In this document: in pieces, positions 22,088 through 34,384 of the stretch
Layout of the letters: each line of letters begins with the position of its first letter
How positions within the stretch are numbered: position 1 is the stretch's first letter
Source: Triglochin maritima
Taxonomy: Eukaryota > Streptophyta > Magnoliopsida > Alismatales > Juncaginaceae
DNA: 64,000 nucleotides
Direction of reading: 5' to 3'
Assembly: GCA_963682175.1 (NCBI GenBank)
Contig: OY821786.1
Span: 30,311,501-30,375,500, forward strand
The notes under the pieces: model-generated
What the model saw: the letters and a program-made list of their open reading frames with translations, nothing else
Told to the model about the DNA's origin: nothing
Databases searched by the model: none
Program-made: the position numbers and the translations under genes

Positions 22088-23992
22088 AAATGATCTACAA
22101 GAACAAAGGCAAAAAGGTAGCCAAGATGCCAACCAAGGCAAGGGGAAGGGAATGAAAGGAATGTGTTCTAAAAGTTTTACTTTTATATGTCAATTATTAT
22201 GAATTGAATGTGCAAACATTTTGTTCCTTAATTAATGTATTCGTCTTTTAGAAGTGTTAAGGAAGAGACTCTTGGTCCTTAACTATAGATATCTCAAAGA
22301 TAATGGTTTACATAAATCAATGGTTATTCACAATCATGGTAATTGACATGGAACATTAATTACCGAGATAAGATTGTCGTGTTGGCTAAAGAGTGTTGTA
22401 GATCTACAAATATTTAACGACACGAGTATATAAAAGAGGAAAATGGTTACTTTTATATATTGAATAGACCTAGCAAGTGAAACATTATTGATTTGTGTTA
22501 TGTGTCATAAATGTTTTCATTGTGTCTTAAATCCTAAGATATGAGACTTATATATTTTCACATAAGAAGTGTTTGATTTGATTAGTGTCAAAAGTTATCA
22601 ATGAGCACTAGTGCAGAAAAGTCCATATACGTCGGATATACAGGGGTATAGACGTCGGATTTCGACGGTCCAAGTACCCGACGTCTATTTTCCCGTCGTC
22701 TATTCCTTATTGTATAGACGTCGGCTATATACGACCGACGTCTATACAGTGTATAAACGTCGGCTATATACGACCGACGTCTATACAGTGTATAAACGTC
22801 GGCTATATACGACCGACGTCTATTATATGTTAATTAACAAAAAAATACATTGGAACGTATATCGGGCATTCTGCACTCACATTAATCAAGCCCAAGTGCC
22901 CCAAGTGCCAATCTTTTGACAAATAACCACGAATATCAAGCTCATCATAACCAGGTGCTCCAAGTCGTTCGCGTTCAGCAGTAAAGGAGTGGTGGAGTAC
23001 ATCAACCACACTAACAAAAATAAATTCTCCGATGTGGGACTAAAGTATTACACCCAATAGACGTCGGATATTTATATTGACCGACGTCTATTCATATAGC
23101 ACGACCTATAGACGTCGGTCATGCTATACATCCGACGTCTATACATTGAAATAACAATAATTAATAAAAAATACGCCCTATAGACGTCGGCTACCATATA
23201 CAACCGACGTCTATACATGAGTTAATAGTAAAAAAAAGATGTTGCAACCATTTGAAGCCCAAGTTGCCCAAGTGCCCCAAGTGCCAATCTTTTGACCATT
23301 AAATATATATATGTATCTCACTTGCATTTTGTAATGTGGTACCAAACTACCATTTAGAAGTAAAGGAGTAGTTGAGTACTTCAACTCCACCAATAAAAAA
23401 CTTTCTCCAATGTGGGACTAAACATGTCACCATACACACACATGTGTACAACACACATGTGATAGTTATAATGATGTAACTATTATTACACAAAATAATC
23501 CCCATAAATTATTACACAAAATAAATCCCAAAAATTACGTTATTTCTTATACAAAATAAATCCCAAAAAAATGTGTTAATTCTTACACGAAATAAATCCC
23601 AAAAAAATGTGTTATTTCTGATACAAAATAATCCACATAAATTCTTATACGAAATAAATCCAAAAAAATAAACAAAAAATATTTTCTTCTTTTAGGAGGT
23701 ATAGACGTCGGTTATACTAAACAACCGACGTTTATACAAACCTATAGACGTCGGATGTCCAAACATCCGACGTCTATACCAATAGACGTCAGATGTTTTT
23801 ATATCCGACGTCTATTTGGTGACGTCTATTGAGCATTCTGCACTAGTGGAGTATAGTGATAAAGACAATAATTGGTTGAACATGACTTATGCTGGAAAAG
23901 ATAGTTAGTCAAAAGATTATCATTACCCCTCTTAGCTTGAGGGATGATATTAGTGGGCCCCTCGATAAAGCAAAATTATAATGTGCACAATG
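22088..23992 (+). repeat. 65-bp linker and second plus-strand Copia-1-family LTR fragment, split by a CACTA element
   Basis: 22088-22152 has no PBS but ends in a purine tract (AAGGCAAGGGGAAGGGAA). The LTR then starts TGAAAGGAATG at 22153 and continues to 22607 and, after the CACTA element, from 23852 to about 23992, where it is truncated. With 20298-22087 it suggests an LTR-tiny internal-LTR remnant in plus orientation. No coding capacity. Confidence 0.65.
22608..23848. mobile_element. Non-autonomous CACTA (En/Spm-type) element, 1,241 bp
   Basis: Both ends are the terminal inverted repeat CACTAGTGCAGAA. The flanking 3-bp duplication is GAG (22605-22607 and 23849-23851), as expected for the CACTA superfamily. 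Removing the element restores the LTR text found at 3690 and 20354. Subterminal regions carry many copies of TAGACGTCGG in both orientations, forming hairpins such as GACGTCGGCTATATACGACC near 22740 and 22795, a typical transposase-binding pattern. No transposase is encoded. The interior (about 23230-23690) is AT-rich. Confidence 0.88.
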
Positions 23993-24840
23993 ATACTAGG
24001 TTGCTTGGCCCAGCTTCATCCTGATTGTTAACGATCGTCATCTGGACATTGCTTAGTAGTTCCACCTCTTCAAAATGGGCTAGTTGAACTTGCCCGCTCT
24101 CTATTTTTCTCAGTGTGATTCCCTCGTTCTTCAGTCGTTTAAGAAATGTCCACCCACCCAACCACAAAATCCATCTATTTACGATTGGGACAGTCCGAGG
24201 AAACTTATTCCTTATAGTCAGGTTCTCACACAACCACACCAGCAGTACAGCTACGCATCCCTCCACCTGGACTTTCCTCAAGCGTAAATTGCCTGAATTC
24301 TTTCTTACATTTAATTCATCTTTTGCCTTCGATAGGTCGACGATCAGATGTTGGAATGCAACGTCGACCCAGTCGTAGTTGTCCAGGACGTCCAGATTTT
24401 CCACGACATCCATGAATCATTGCTTCGGTCTACGACCTCCGTCGTAAAACAAGAATGAACTGAAAAGAAGACAGATGTAAAGTTTCACAAACTCTTACTC
24501 GACGCCCTTGCAACAAACAATTATTTTTTGAATTCATCCTTATCTAGCATTCGACCTCTCCTTTTGGTTGTACCTTTTAAAGTCATATCAACTAGATTAC
24601 CTCCTGGTTTCGTCCTAATATCACAGCAACATGTGTCGGCTTCAATTCCACAACTTCATTATCGATCCAGAAGTCTCTTTCTTCCACCTCATATCTCTCA
24701 ACCAAGAAGTCAAAAATGTCATTGTCCACACTCATCTTCATACCATCCTTGAAGTGAGCGAACAGAGTCCTCAGGAGTATAGCGTGCTGGTTGTTTGTAA
24801 GTTGTCAGAAATCCTTCTCAAACGTGCATATTGAGGACAA
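23993..24840 (-). pseudogene. Decayed DUF1985-like plant mobile-type gene fragment
   Basis: On the minus strand 24800-24610 reads FDFLVERYEVEERDFWIDNEVVELKP-THVAVILG, in parts, then after a frameshift TKPGGNLVDMTLKGTTKR. A second block (24413-23993) reads NYDWVDVAFQHLIVDLSKAK, VQVEGCVAVLLVWLCENL and NKFPRTVPIVNRW. The pattern of a short 'valid to LG' module followed by 'DYDW...L...GC..LL..W.CE' resembles plant DUF1985-type proteins linked to Ulp1-like proteases in Mutator-like elements. The blocks are separated by stops (perhaps an intron) and the 3' end is cut by the LTR. The family assignment is from memory of its motifs. Confidence 0.45.
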
Positions 24841-25149
24841 TGAGCACATGGACGGTTGGAAGAAGTTTAAATTCTGCATGAACACAAAACACCGTAAGTA
24901 AAACACCATTACTAAAACAAACAAAGAACACAATGTCGTCTTGAAGTACACCTTTTCCGAACTGCTGGTTGTGGCGCATCCTTTGGCGTGAGACATTTCT
25001 TCTGATGTGGTATTCAAGCTAAGGTTTTTGTCTGCCGCGAGAGTATTTAGGGCTCTGAAGTTTGGTTCTTCCGAACGTGAACCGCTTCCCCGCTCTTTGT
25101 AGGCGAACTTGTTTCAGGACTGGACTGAATATACTCAGGACCAGTCCAG

Positions 25150-25740
25150 ACATTACATGGACTCACCCAGCCATTTGTCCAGGCATTAGTCCAGAAAGCT
25201 TGTCCAGAGTCAATTAGTCTCTGACTACGTCCAGCATTTGTCCATAAATGTATAGGCATGGTCCAGATTTGTCCAGACTCGTGTTCGGATTCAATTGTTT
25301 CGGCACTTCGTCCAGCATTTTTGTCCATAAATTTACAGGCATGGTCCAGATTAGCCCAGATTTTTGTCCGAATTGGTTTCAATTAGTTCACGAATTCGTC
25401 CAGTATTATCCGGAAATGTACATGCATTGTCCACTTTTGTCCAGACTCATGTCCGGAATCTATTAGTTCACGCCTTCGTCGAGCATTAGTCCAAAAATGT
25501 ACATGCATGGTCCAAATTATTTCACGACTTCGTCCAGCATAAGTCCGGTCCAGGTGCGGTCCAGATTTCTCCAGACTCATGTCCGGATTTAATTAGTTCA
25601 CAGCTTCGTCCAGCATTTGTCCAGAAATGTACAGATTTGTCCAGATATGTCCAGACCCAGACCAGTAATGTACATGCATGGTCCAGACGAATTTAGCTCA
25701 TGCATCGGTCCATAACTGGTCGACGAATGTAAAGTGATGG
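25150..25740. repeat. Degenerate ~80-bp tandem array rich in GTCCAG
   Basis: The phrase CGTCCAGCATT or a variant recurs at 25228, 25309, 25397, 25477, 25531 and 25607, mostly 76-88 bp apart. Each unit also holds GTACATGCATGGTCCAG-like and ATTAGTTCACG-like text. The many GTCCAG/GTCCGG hexamers on one strand look like a subterminal repeat region of a DNA transposon. 24841-25150 before it shows no clear gene. Confidence 0.75.
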
Positions 25741-25920
25741 TTCTTTTTTTGTCCACAATATCTTTTTTGGAATGTGAACGGTCATGTCCCTTTTCGGAAG
25801 CAGAGGCAAGGTGTTTTGGGTAACACAATTACATTGAGAATTAAAAACAAATATGCTTTATTTATTGTTCCCAAAATTACAAATGTTTTGACCTGGCAAC
25901 TGACAAGGCTTCCTTCTTAT

Positions 25921-26060
25921 ATTTAATCAAATATAGTTTGTCCCTTTAACATTAATTTTCTATTTCTCATATTTAATCTAATATAGTTTGTCCCTTTAAC
26001 ATTAATTTTCTATTTCTCATATTTAATCTAATATAGTTTGTCCCTTTAACATTAGGTTTT
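25921..26060. repeat. 50-bp tandem repeat, three copies
   Basis: ATATAGTTTGTCCCTTTAAC recurs at 25931, 25981 and 26031, exactly 50 bp apart, with almost identical intervening sequence. More distant relatives appear near 26335 and 26415. The region is AT-rich and without coding sequence. Confidence 0.9.
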
Positions 26061-28094
26061 CTCTGCACTTAGTTTTCAATTAAAATTAAATATTATATTT
26101 CAAACTTATACTAATATATTTATATATATATATACACATAAAAAATAGGGTACTTGACCTCCTACAAATTCACATATTTTATGATTTTTTACAATTATTT
26201 TGATGTCTTGTAGGAATTTTTAATACTCCAAGAATTTGATTTGTATAAATATTAAAAATCTAAACGAACGTTTAAAGGAGAACATGTGCGCCACCAACCA
26301 ACCGCAATTTTTTCTATTTCTAATATATGATCATATATAGTTTGTCACTTTGACAGTAAACCTTCTCTACACTTAGTATTAAATTCACAATTTTCTTGTT
26401 TCTTCTATTTAATATATATAGTTTGTCCCTTTTATATTAAGTATTTTATGCACTTAGTTTTAAATTAATCACAATTTTACTATTTCTTATATTTAAGCAA
26501 ATATTTTTTGTTCCTCAACGTTAAGTTTTCTCTATACTAATTTTTAAATTAAAATATTATATTTCAAACTTATACGAATATATTTATTCTATTTACTATA
26601 CACAGGAGGGTATTTGTGGCTTCAACCATTAACATATTAAATGATTTTTTATAATAGTCCAAGAATATATATTTTTATTAAAAATTAAAAAATATACTTT
26701 TCGAAACATTGCGTAATTTGATGAAAGATAAGTACATAAAAATAATGTACCAAAAACAGAAAATTTAAATATTTGTATACAAAATGATGTTGCGTTTTGG
26801 CGTCCTCATGTAGAAAGCTAAAATATCACAATGAAATAACTGAACTTTGGGTTTATTTTCCTTTTAGCATCAAAATGTTCTTAAATATATTTTTTAAATA
26901 GCGGGGATTATTTGGTGATAAGTAGTTACGTTATCTTAGGATATTAGTGTCATTGATTTTAAAAGTATCATCAAATAATATGATATATTAATCTGTACAT
27001 GTTATTTTTACCCTTTTCTAATTATTTTGAAATATTACCTATGCAACACATAGAATTGTTTTTACATAAAATATATTTTCAAAAATAACCATTGCTTTTA
27101 CAAAGGATTATGGATGAAGAATCTCTCCAAAATAGTGCATTTATTGTGAACTTCAACCATAACCATTGTTTTCACAAAGTCATCAAGTCACATAAAATAA
27201 TACATTTATATGAAGTATGAACTTTAAAACAAAACAAAAAATCAAACCACAATATTACATTCTTTATATTGTTATAGCGTGATTATGGAACGGTAAATGA
27301 ATTGTTATAGGTGGCGTTTAAGTTTTTTTTCGAAATTAGGAAAAAATATACTTTTGTGTAATTGAGTAAAAAGAAAAAATATAAATAAACATTGAAGTGT
27401 GAAACATATCCTTGGTAGTCCGGTGGATATAAAACTAATATTACTTTGCTTCACTGAAAAACTTAATACGAGATTCTATTTCTGAAGAAATTTGAGAAAA
27501 CTAAGTTTGAGTTGGAACAAGACAAAAAGTGCTTAAGCACGAGATTCGACAGTTGTGCTTCCCAGCCAGGGAACGAGCAACTCGGGAGAGTGAGTTGGAA
27601 GAGAAGTTGGTGTACTTTTTCAACATGGCATAGAGAGAAAATGATGCTTACACGGGACCCTCTTAACATTTTGGCATGCATGATTTTCCCCAGGGAAGCC
27701 AAACAAGCATTCATTCGAAATTCTATGGAAAAGAAGGAAAGAGTGCGCTAGCGCTATGGAATTCAACAAAACAAGATACAAATTAATATGAGATTGGTTG
27801 TATAAAAATTAATTTATCAAATAAAACACATCATCAGCAAAATTAAGTAATTAAAATAAATGTTGATTTGGTTTCACGATAAATATATTTTTGAAAGGAC
27901 CACATTAAATATTAAACTGGAAAGTATGCCCAAGTTCAACTCTATTAGGATGTGAGTTTTGCAAGGACCTATTTATAATATTGTCTACACTAAGGTATCG
28001 TTTGGATAGAGATTCTTATTGGAATTTGATTCTTGATAAATTTTGCACCCAAACAAGATCGTAAAAATTTGATTCTACAAGAATCATGAATCTT
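26061..28094. other. AT-rich sequence without a recognisable gene
   Basis: This is the only long stretch with no visible LTR-element similarity to the rest of the window. A block at 27500-27750 is less AT-rich and has a plus-strand frame (27512-27751) and an overlapping minus-strand frame, neither with a domain I recognise. At 28000-28090 the inverted text GTATCGTTTGG...CCCAAACAAGATCG is reminiscent of MITE ends but I cannot define an element. Confidence 0.5.
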
Positions 28095-28580
28095 GTTGTT
28101 AAGTCCTTAACCCCTGTTCAGGGCTAATCCCGCGATTAGTGGGTTTTGCATGGGGAAGGAGGGACAGAATAGTGGTTGGTTGTGTGGTGTGATGGAGTAG
28201 GAGTGTAGGGTGATGGGTTGGTTGGGTTTTGTGCTTGATTAAGAGAAAAACCACACTCATCTCTCACTTTCTCTCACTCTTGCATTCTCTCACATTCTCT
28301 CTTCCTTTCCGACGAACCAGGCGTGGCTGAGGAGACCCTGCCGTGAGACGCGGAGGTCGGCGTGCGAGGAGGCGCGCGTGCGGTTGCGGACCGGAGGTGG
28401 TGTCTTGAGTTCTCCGGCGGGCGTCGTCGATCGCTTTGTAGAGGTATGTCGGCTTCTTAGTGTGATTTTGTGGTTCACCCTCGTGGGAGGGTTGTGTTGG
28501 TAGGTCGGGGGAGGTCGGAGACCTCTCCGGCGACGTGTTTTGCGTAAATCCTTGGCTGGCGCGAGGTTGAAGACGACCAA

Positions 28581-28675
28581 CGGTCGACCGGGTTCCTTCG
28601 GGCGGTCGACCGATGTAGTGTTTTTACCCGACTTTAACCATCACCTGTCGAACGATGCCTTGTGGCGGTCGACCG
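28581..28675. promoter_or_regulatory. CGGTCGACCG palindromes in the Tekay LTR, left group
   Basis: Perfect copies start at 28581, 28603 and 28666. They are identical to the 10-mers clustered in the Copia-1-family LTR at 4413-4603, although the two LTR families are otherwise unrelated. The group was separated from the right group by the Copia-2 insertion. Confidence 0.6.
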
Positions 28676-28703
28676 GTAGTGCGTTTTCCTGGTGAGTTGG
28701 GAT

Positions 28704-29084
28704 TGTTAGCAAACAACGATTCTACAGGTTCAGGAGTACCTTTCTTGGAGAGAACATGTGGCAGCGAAAGGAAGATCGGAGGTCACCTTACGGAATCATT
28801 TTCACCGGTCGGTCTCCTACTCTCTTGGAAAGGAGCGCGAGTCCACAACCCAAGAGTCCACGGAATGAGCTTGGTGGAGGTGGAGGGACGAAATGAGAGA
28901 GAGAGAAGGTGGCGGCTAGGGTGGGTGGAGGCTAGGGTTTGCACACTTGTTCTTCTATCCAATGGGAGGCTCCCCTCCTTATATAGATGGCTCCACCATA
29001 AACCCTAAATGTGTAGTCCAATAGGGATGTGTCATGTGTCAGTGTTTTGGGCAAATATCTTATTAATCCTAGATTAATCCAATA
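28704..29084 (-). repeat. Copia-2 3' LTR
   Basis: 381 bp from TGTTAGCAAACAACG to TAATCCAATA on the plus strand, nearly identical to 36500-36881. On its right the minus-strand purine tract GTGCAAGTGGGAGAT (29085-29099) is the PPT, which makes this the 3' LTR. Short frames within are incidental. Confidence 0.92.
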
Positions 29085-30341
29085 TCTCCCACTTGCACAA
29101 TAGCACGATAACAACATGTCATTTGCTTTTGTGTCCCCGACACATATGCATATATCCCTGATACATATAATCACACAATGGCAATATGTCACCTCTCTAT
29201 GTGTCCCCGACATACATGTATACATCCCTGATATATACAACTATTCCTCTCTCCAAGAATGCATCCACAACACGCAAGTCTCTGATCATGTATCCCCGAT
29301 ACAAGATCATTTGTGTCCCCGACACATGCACTCTTCCGATCATACGGACAAATGGGTCGTGCGACCGGCGATGCACCTGCAATTTAGGAGTCTCAAACTA
29401 GAAACCTTACTAGAAGGCCAGAATGACAACATCCTCAAAAACCAATAAATAAGCAGTCAAATGCACATCACAGTTCCCCAGGTTTACTCAAAAACTCACT
29501 TGACATGAACGGTATCTCGATCCCTCGGAGAGAATACCTTCTTGTCCTCAAGGTACTTGCTACTGTATCCAATACAGTTAGGCCCATCAAATACTTTTAG
29601 TGCAGTCGATTCAAACCTTTCCCTTCGCCCCAGACCACCATTACACTCAGAGTTGACTCCTTTCCCGAAGATGCCTCTTTAGACCGAATCTCTCATGGTC
29701 ATAGATAACATCCCAAAGTAGCCACATCAACTCTTTGCTTCATGGTGTCGTCGAAGGTCACTGAGGGTAACTAATGACAATCAAGTCTTGGACTCACACA
29801 GTGAAGTAGCAGGGATCCATCCTTTCACTTCCCAATGGTCGCTCAACACATGTTGTATGAGAAACATGTTATGGTGGATCATACTGCACACAACAGTATG
29901 TCTGTCTATCAACACCATACAAGTCTTAGTCCAGTCGCACCCCCTCTGCGCCTGACCCGAGCTTCATCATTGTCGCCTTAACACCATACAGGTGCCACCT
30001 GGCGCCACATGTGATGCTCGCACTTGGCTTCTATAGGTCACATGAATTGTGGGAACATTCATGTCAACCTCACCAACATAGAGGATCTCATCTTGATTCC
30101 TAATCAAGGCGACTATCCTATCATGAACTTCTCTGGATCTATCATACAAGATCTCTTCATGATCAGTCTCATCTCTGCCCTCTATCAAAAAGCACCAGAG
30201 GCGAATGCTCGTGTGAGTGAGCATTCTTCAGCCTATTGACAGAATAATATTTTATGCTAGAACAACTACATCAACCAAACAGATATATAGTCGAAAGGAA
30301 AACACAATCACTCATACAAGGAAGTTAGACATGTCAATGTA
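29085..30341 (-). other. Copia-2 PPT and 3' noncoding region
   Basis: The PPT lies at 29085-29099. From about 29130 to 29340 a ~70-bp degenerate repeat with GTGTCCCCGACA and ATCCCTGATA recurs (29131, 29201, 29291, 29313), giving short frames but no domain. The rest up to the RNase H stop at 30342 has no gene. Confidence 0.7.
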
Positions 30342-32258
30342 TCAAAGTCTGCGTAAGCCTAAGGACTTCACATGGGACACAAACGAGTCCTTAGCTATAG
30401 TCTTGGTAAGAGGGTCAGCTACCATAAGACTAGTAGACACATGTCTTAACACAACTTCCTTTCTCGCTATGATGTCCTTCACAAAATGATACCTAACCTG
30501 TATATGTTTGGTCTTTCCATGATATTTGGGGTCTTTCACATAACAAAGGGCAGTCATGATGTCACAATAGACAACAACAAGCTCATCTGATGTCTCTACT
30601 AGCCCAGTATGTTGTAAGAACCTCCTTAACCAAACTGCCTCCTGTACTGCTGCAGAGCATGCAACATACTCTGCTTCCATAGTCGACAGGGCTATACAGG
30701 TTTGCTTCTTGCTGGACCATGAGATGGCCCCATTAGCCAGCAAGAAAGCATAACCAGAGGTAGACTTCCTTTCATCAATGTCTCCAGCCCAATCGGCATC
30801 ACTATAGCCAATCAGGCGGAGATCTGATGCTTGGTAACACAGCATGTAGTTACTCGTTCCTCTGAGGTTTCTCATGATTCTCTTGACTGCCTTCTAGTGC
30901 TCCATGCTTGGGCTAGACTGACATCAACTCACCATGCCCACAACATAACAAATGTCTGGCCTAGTACACATCATAGCGTTCATAAGGCTTACCACAACAT
31001 TTGAGTATGGAACCTTGCTCATTTTGGCATTCTCTTCAGGAGTCTCAGGATGCTTATCAAGGCTCAAGTGCAAACACTTCTCAACAGGAGTGTCGATTGG
31101 TTTGCATTTGTCCATATGGTATTTCTTCAAGATGTTGTTAATATGTCTCTTGAGACAATCCCAGAAGTCTCTTGGACCTATTTCTAACTATCTTGACACC
31201 AAGGACGTAGCTAGCTTCACCCATGTCCTTCATATCAAACGTGGAGGACAACCACTCTTTAGTGGATTTCAGCAACTCTTTACTATTGCCAGCCATGAGT
31301 ATGTCATCAACATAGAAGGTCAGAATGACAAATTTACCATTGGATCTCTTAAAGTACACACAATGATCTTCCTCAAGCACAGAGAACGCATTCTCTGATA
31401 TAGCTTGATGGAAGCGAATGTTCCACTGTCTAGACGCTTGTTTTAAGCCATATAAGGACTTATTGAGCTTGCACACTTTGTGCTCTTGTCCTTTGACTTC
31501 AAAACCTTGAGGTTGATCATTATAGATCTCCTCCTCAAGTTCTCCATTGAGAAAAACAGTCTTTATATCCATTTGGTAAAGCTCTAAGTCCATATGAGCT
31601 ACAATAGCTAGTAGAAGGCGGATGAAGGCAAACCTAACCACGGGTGAAAAAGTTTCCTCAAAATCCACGCCTTCTCTTTGGGTGTAGCCTTTAGCTACTA
31701 GTCTAGCCTTGAATCTACCAATAGATCCATCCGCCTTCCTCTTAATCTTGAGGATCCACTTGGCCCCAATGGCCTTTCAGTTCGGCGGTAAGTCGACCAA
31801 GTCCCAGACTCGATTAACTTTCATCGACTCCAACTCTTCCTTTATAGCTTCTAACCACTCTTTCGCATTTGGACCTTCCAAAGCCTCTTTCAAGGTCTCC
31901 GGTTCTTGCTCATCGATTACTGTCATCCCAGATGATTTATAATCAATTTCTTCTTGAGCTATCATGAGGGCCTCTTCCTCTAAGCGAAACCGCCTACGAG
32001 GAATGAACCCGCGTTTACTTCGACGCAGATGGGTATCTGATGGCTCATCCTCCGTGACAGCTATCGGATCCTCATCATTGCTGCTCCCACTCGGATAGAC
32101 TGGTGGAACCTCATGTTTAACTTCCAGATCCTGATCCCGTGGAGTGGCAATGTCCTCATCTTGTTGTTCAAAGAAGTCCACTGACTCTTTGATAGCTCCA
32201 ACAAGAGTTGGAAAACATTTTCCAAGAATGTGGCATCCCTAGACTCCAGTTCCGTCAT
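30342..32258 (-). pseudogene. Copia-2 reverse transcriptase and RNase H (broken)
   Basis: On the minus strand the linker (LRRSKRGFIPRRRF near 32010) leads into RT. RT motifs are DFEETFSPVVRF, MDIKTVFLNG, YGLKQASRQWN and the catalytic FYVDDILMAG near 31300. RNase H follows: IGYSDADWAGD near 30800, STMEAEYVA near 30680, and RYHFVKDII and ADPLTKTI towards the stop at 30342. Frames break near 31770, 31670, 31135 and 30900. Together the two domains would copy RNA to cDNA; the breaks show a pseudogene. Confidence 0.9.
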
Positions 32259-32354
32259 TTCATTCTCGTCTAACCCGATAAAAACATAACCTTTGGAGAG
32301 ATTACTGTATTTTACAAAGTTACATTTTTTCCCTCTACGTCCTAGTTTTCCATA

Positions 32355-33537
32355 TCAGTGACTAGTAGAATGAATGTATGTCGTGCATCCCCAAGGATGT
32401 AGCAGACTAAAATCAGGCTTCCGTCCTGTCCATAACTCATATGGAGTTGAGGGAACCGATTTTGTTGGAACTCTATTGAGGATATAGGCAGCAGTCATTA
32501 GAGCATCTCCCCAAAACGAAATTGGCAAGCTCGCATGCGCCATCATGGATCTAACCATGTCTAGCGACGTTCTATTCCTTCTCTTGGCAACACCATTTTG
32601 CTGAGGAGTATAAGGCATTGAGTTGTCTAGATATCCCCTTTTCATCACATAACTCCTTGAACATTATGGAGAGATACTCCCCACCTCTGTCCATTCTGAG
32701 AGTTTTTATCTTATTATCCAATTGATTCTCTACCAAGCTCATGAATTTCTTAAAGCATTCTAGAGCTTCTGACTTGTGAGAAATAAGATAAATATGACCA
32801 TATCTAGTGTAGTCATCAATAAATGTGATGAAGTAACTTTGTCCATGTCTAGTACGCACATTCAAAGGTCCACAAATATCCGAGTGAATTAGTTCTAAAG
32901 GAGAAGTAGCCCTAATGGCTTTTCCGAACGGTTTTCTAGTTGCCTTTCCAGCTAGACCAGATTCACAGGTTGGCAATTCAAATTTGGAGCATTCTCCTAA
33001 TACCCCCTCCTTTGCCAACTTGTTCATCCAGTCAACACCAATGTGACCTAGTCTAGCATGCCACATAACTGAATCATTATTCATGGAACTTTGACTCATA
33101 AAGGCACTAGTGTTATGATTGAAATCATAAATTGCGTCCAACACAATAAAATCGTCTGAAAGAAAGGCATGTCCATAATAAATGTTAGCAAGGTATAAAC
33201 CCATATCATTGTTCTCAAAAACAACTTTAAAACCATGTCTCATCAAAACAACAACAGAAATAATATTTCGTCGTATAGCTGGTGCATACAACACGTCGTG
33301 AAGTAATAGGATTCGGCCACTTCGCAAAGCCACTTTGCATGTGCCAACTCCAAGAACTTCAATGCTAGTGTTGTTCGCCATGTTTATTCGCCTCCCACTT
33401 GGAACACAACGATATTCCACGAAGGCAGAACGATCCTTTGTTACGTGGTCTGTGGCACCTGAATCCACAATCCACACAGGAGAGTGATCAGTGAGCATCA
33501 CAGAACTAGTCATGTTACAATTCAAGGGATTACACAC
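32355..33537 (-). pseudogene. Copia-2 protease and integrase (one frameshift)
   Basis: The first frame (33537-32572) holds the protease site WIVDSGATDHVTKD near 33470, the GAG-pre-integrase motif MWHARLGHIG with CESGLAGKATRKPF, and the integrase acidic residues in LIHSDICGPL and RMDRGGEYLS. Near 32640 the frame shifts. The third acidic residue's region ([14 protein letters not shown]) continues in the frame 32648-32355; at the position where Glu is normal, this copy reads A-K instead of A-E (VAKRRN), a missing catalytic residue. Confidence 0.88.
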
Positions 33538-33559
33538 AGTAATTACCTTTTGCTCAGTG

Positions 33560-34384
33560 CACTCACGAGTAAAATGCCAGTCTTTCGGCAGTTAAAACAA
33601 GTCACATTAGACTTATCTTTCCCACCTCTGGATCCTCGAGGTCGTTTCTTTCCAGCTTTGTTTTCTGTTTTGTTTTATTTGAACCATTCTTGCCTTTAAA
33701 ACCCTGAGCTCTATCTCTTTTGCGCTTAAAACCTACACTCCTCCGAGGAGCGCCGGCTTCAACAGCAAACACATCAGTTAGAGGGGCTTTCGCAAGCATG
33801 TGGTCCTCCTCCAGCTCTAGGTGTTTTGCGGCCTGGTCAAATGTCCTGATGTCATCAGCACGAGTCAGATGGACCTTCATATGCTCTCAACTCTTCGCAG
33901 GCAATGATCTGATGAGAGCAGACACTTGCTCCTCATCGGACTTAGCACGACCGGCAACGCTCAACTCGCTTATCATGTTTGACATTGCGGTAATATGCTG
34001 CCTCATCGTGTGACCTTGGCGCATTTTATACCCATCAAACATGAGCCCAAGCTGGCGAGCCCTTGTGACGGAGGTCACTCCGTACTGAAACTTCACAGCT
34101 TCTCACAAGGCCTTTGTTGTTCGCAATTTTTCGAACCGCAGTAACAGATCATCTCGCATCGAAACAATACAGTCTTTCTTTTTCCATGCATTATAGACAT
34201 CCATATTTCTGTGATGCTGCGCAGTGTTCCCCTCCTCGGGGGGAGACATAGTTTGGGTTATATTTTCTAACATGTCCTGATCCTCTAAGAGATACTCAAT
34301 TTTACGATGCCACAGATCGTAATTTCTTTCATTGAGTTTATCTCCTCGAGTCAGATCAGCGACAATGCTTTTGGAAGCAGCCAT
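33560..34384 (-). pseudogene. Copia-2 gag (broken)
   Basis: It starts at the minus-strand ATG 34384 (MAASKSIVADLTRGDKLNER) and reads as a UBN2-type Copia gag: NYDLWHRKIEYLLEDQD, LMFDGYKMRQGHTMRQHI, DDIRTFDQAAKHLELEE. An in-frame stop lies at 34103-34105 (TTKAL-stop-EAVKFQYG) and another near 33885. A cysteine-rich remnant of the zinc knuckle is visible near 33570-33600 (C-RKTGIL-type text out of frame). Confidence 0.82.

Noticed and set aside
22608..23848. CRISPR-like array of TAGACGTCGG repeats
   Set aside because: Repeats are inverted and irregular, lie in CACTA TIR-bounded DNA with a 3-bp TSD, and the genome is plant.
27463..27751. Possible small gene at 27.5-27.75 kb
   Set aside because: Frames on both strands are short, without a recognisable domain or gene structure; not enough to call.
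28290..28580. Possible host gene with a 5' untranslated leader at 28200-28700
   Set aside because: The sequence continues, after removal of two insertions, into GGGATGTTACA and a Tekay PBS, so it is LTR.
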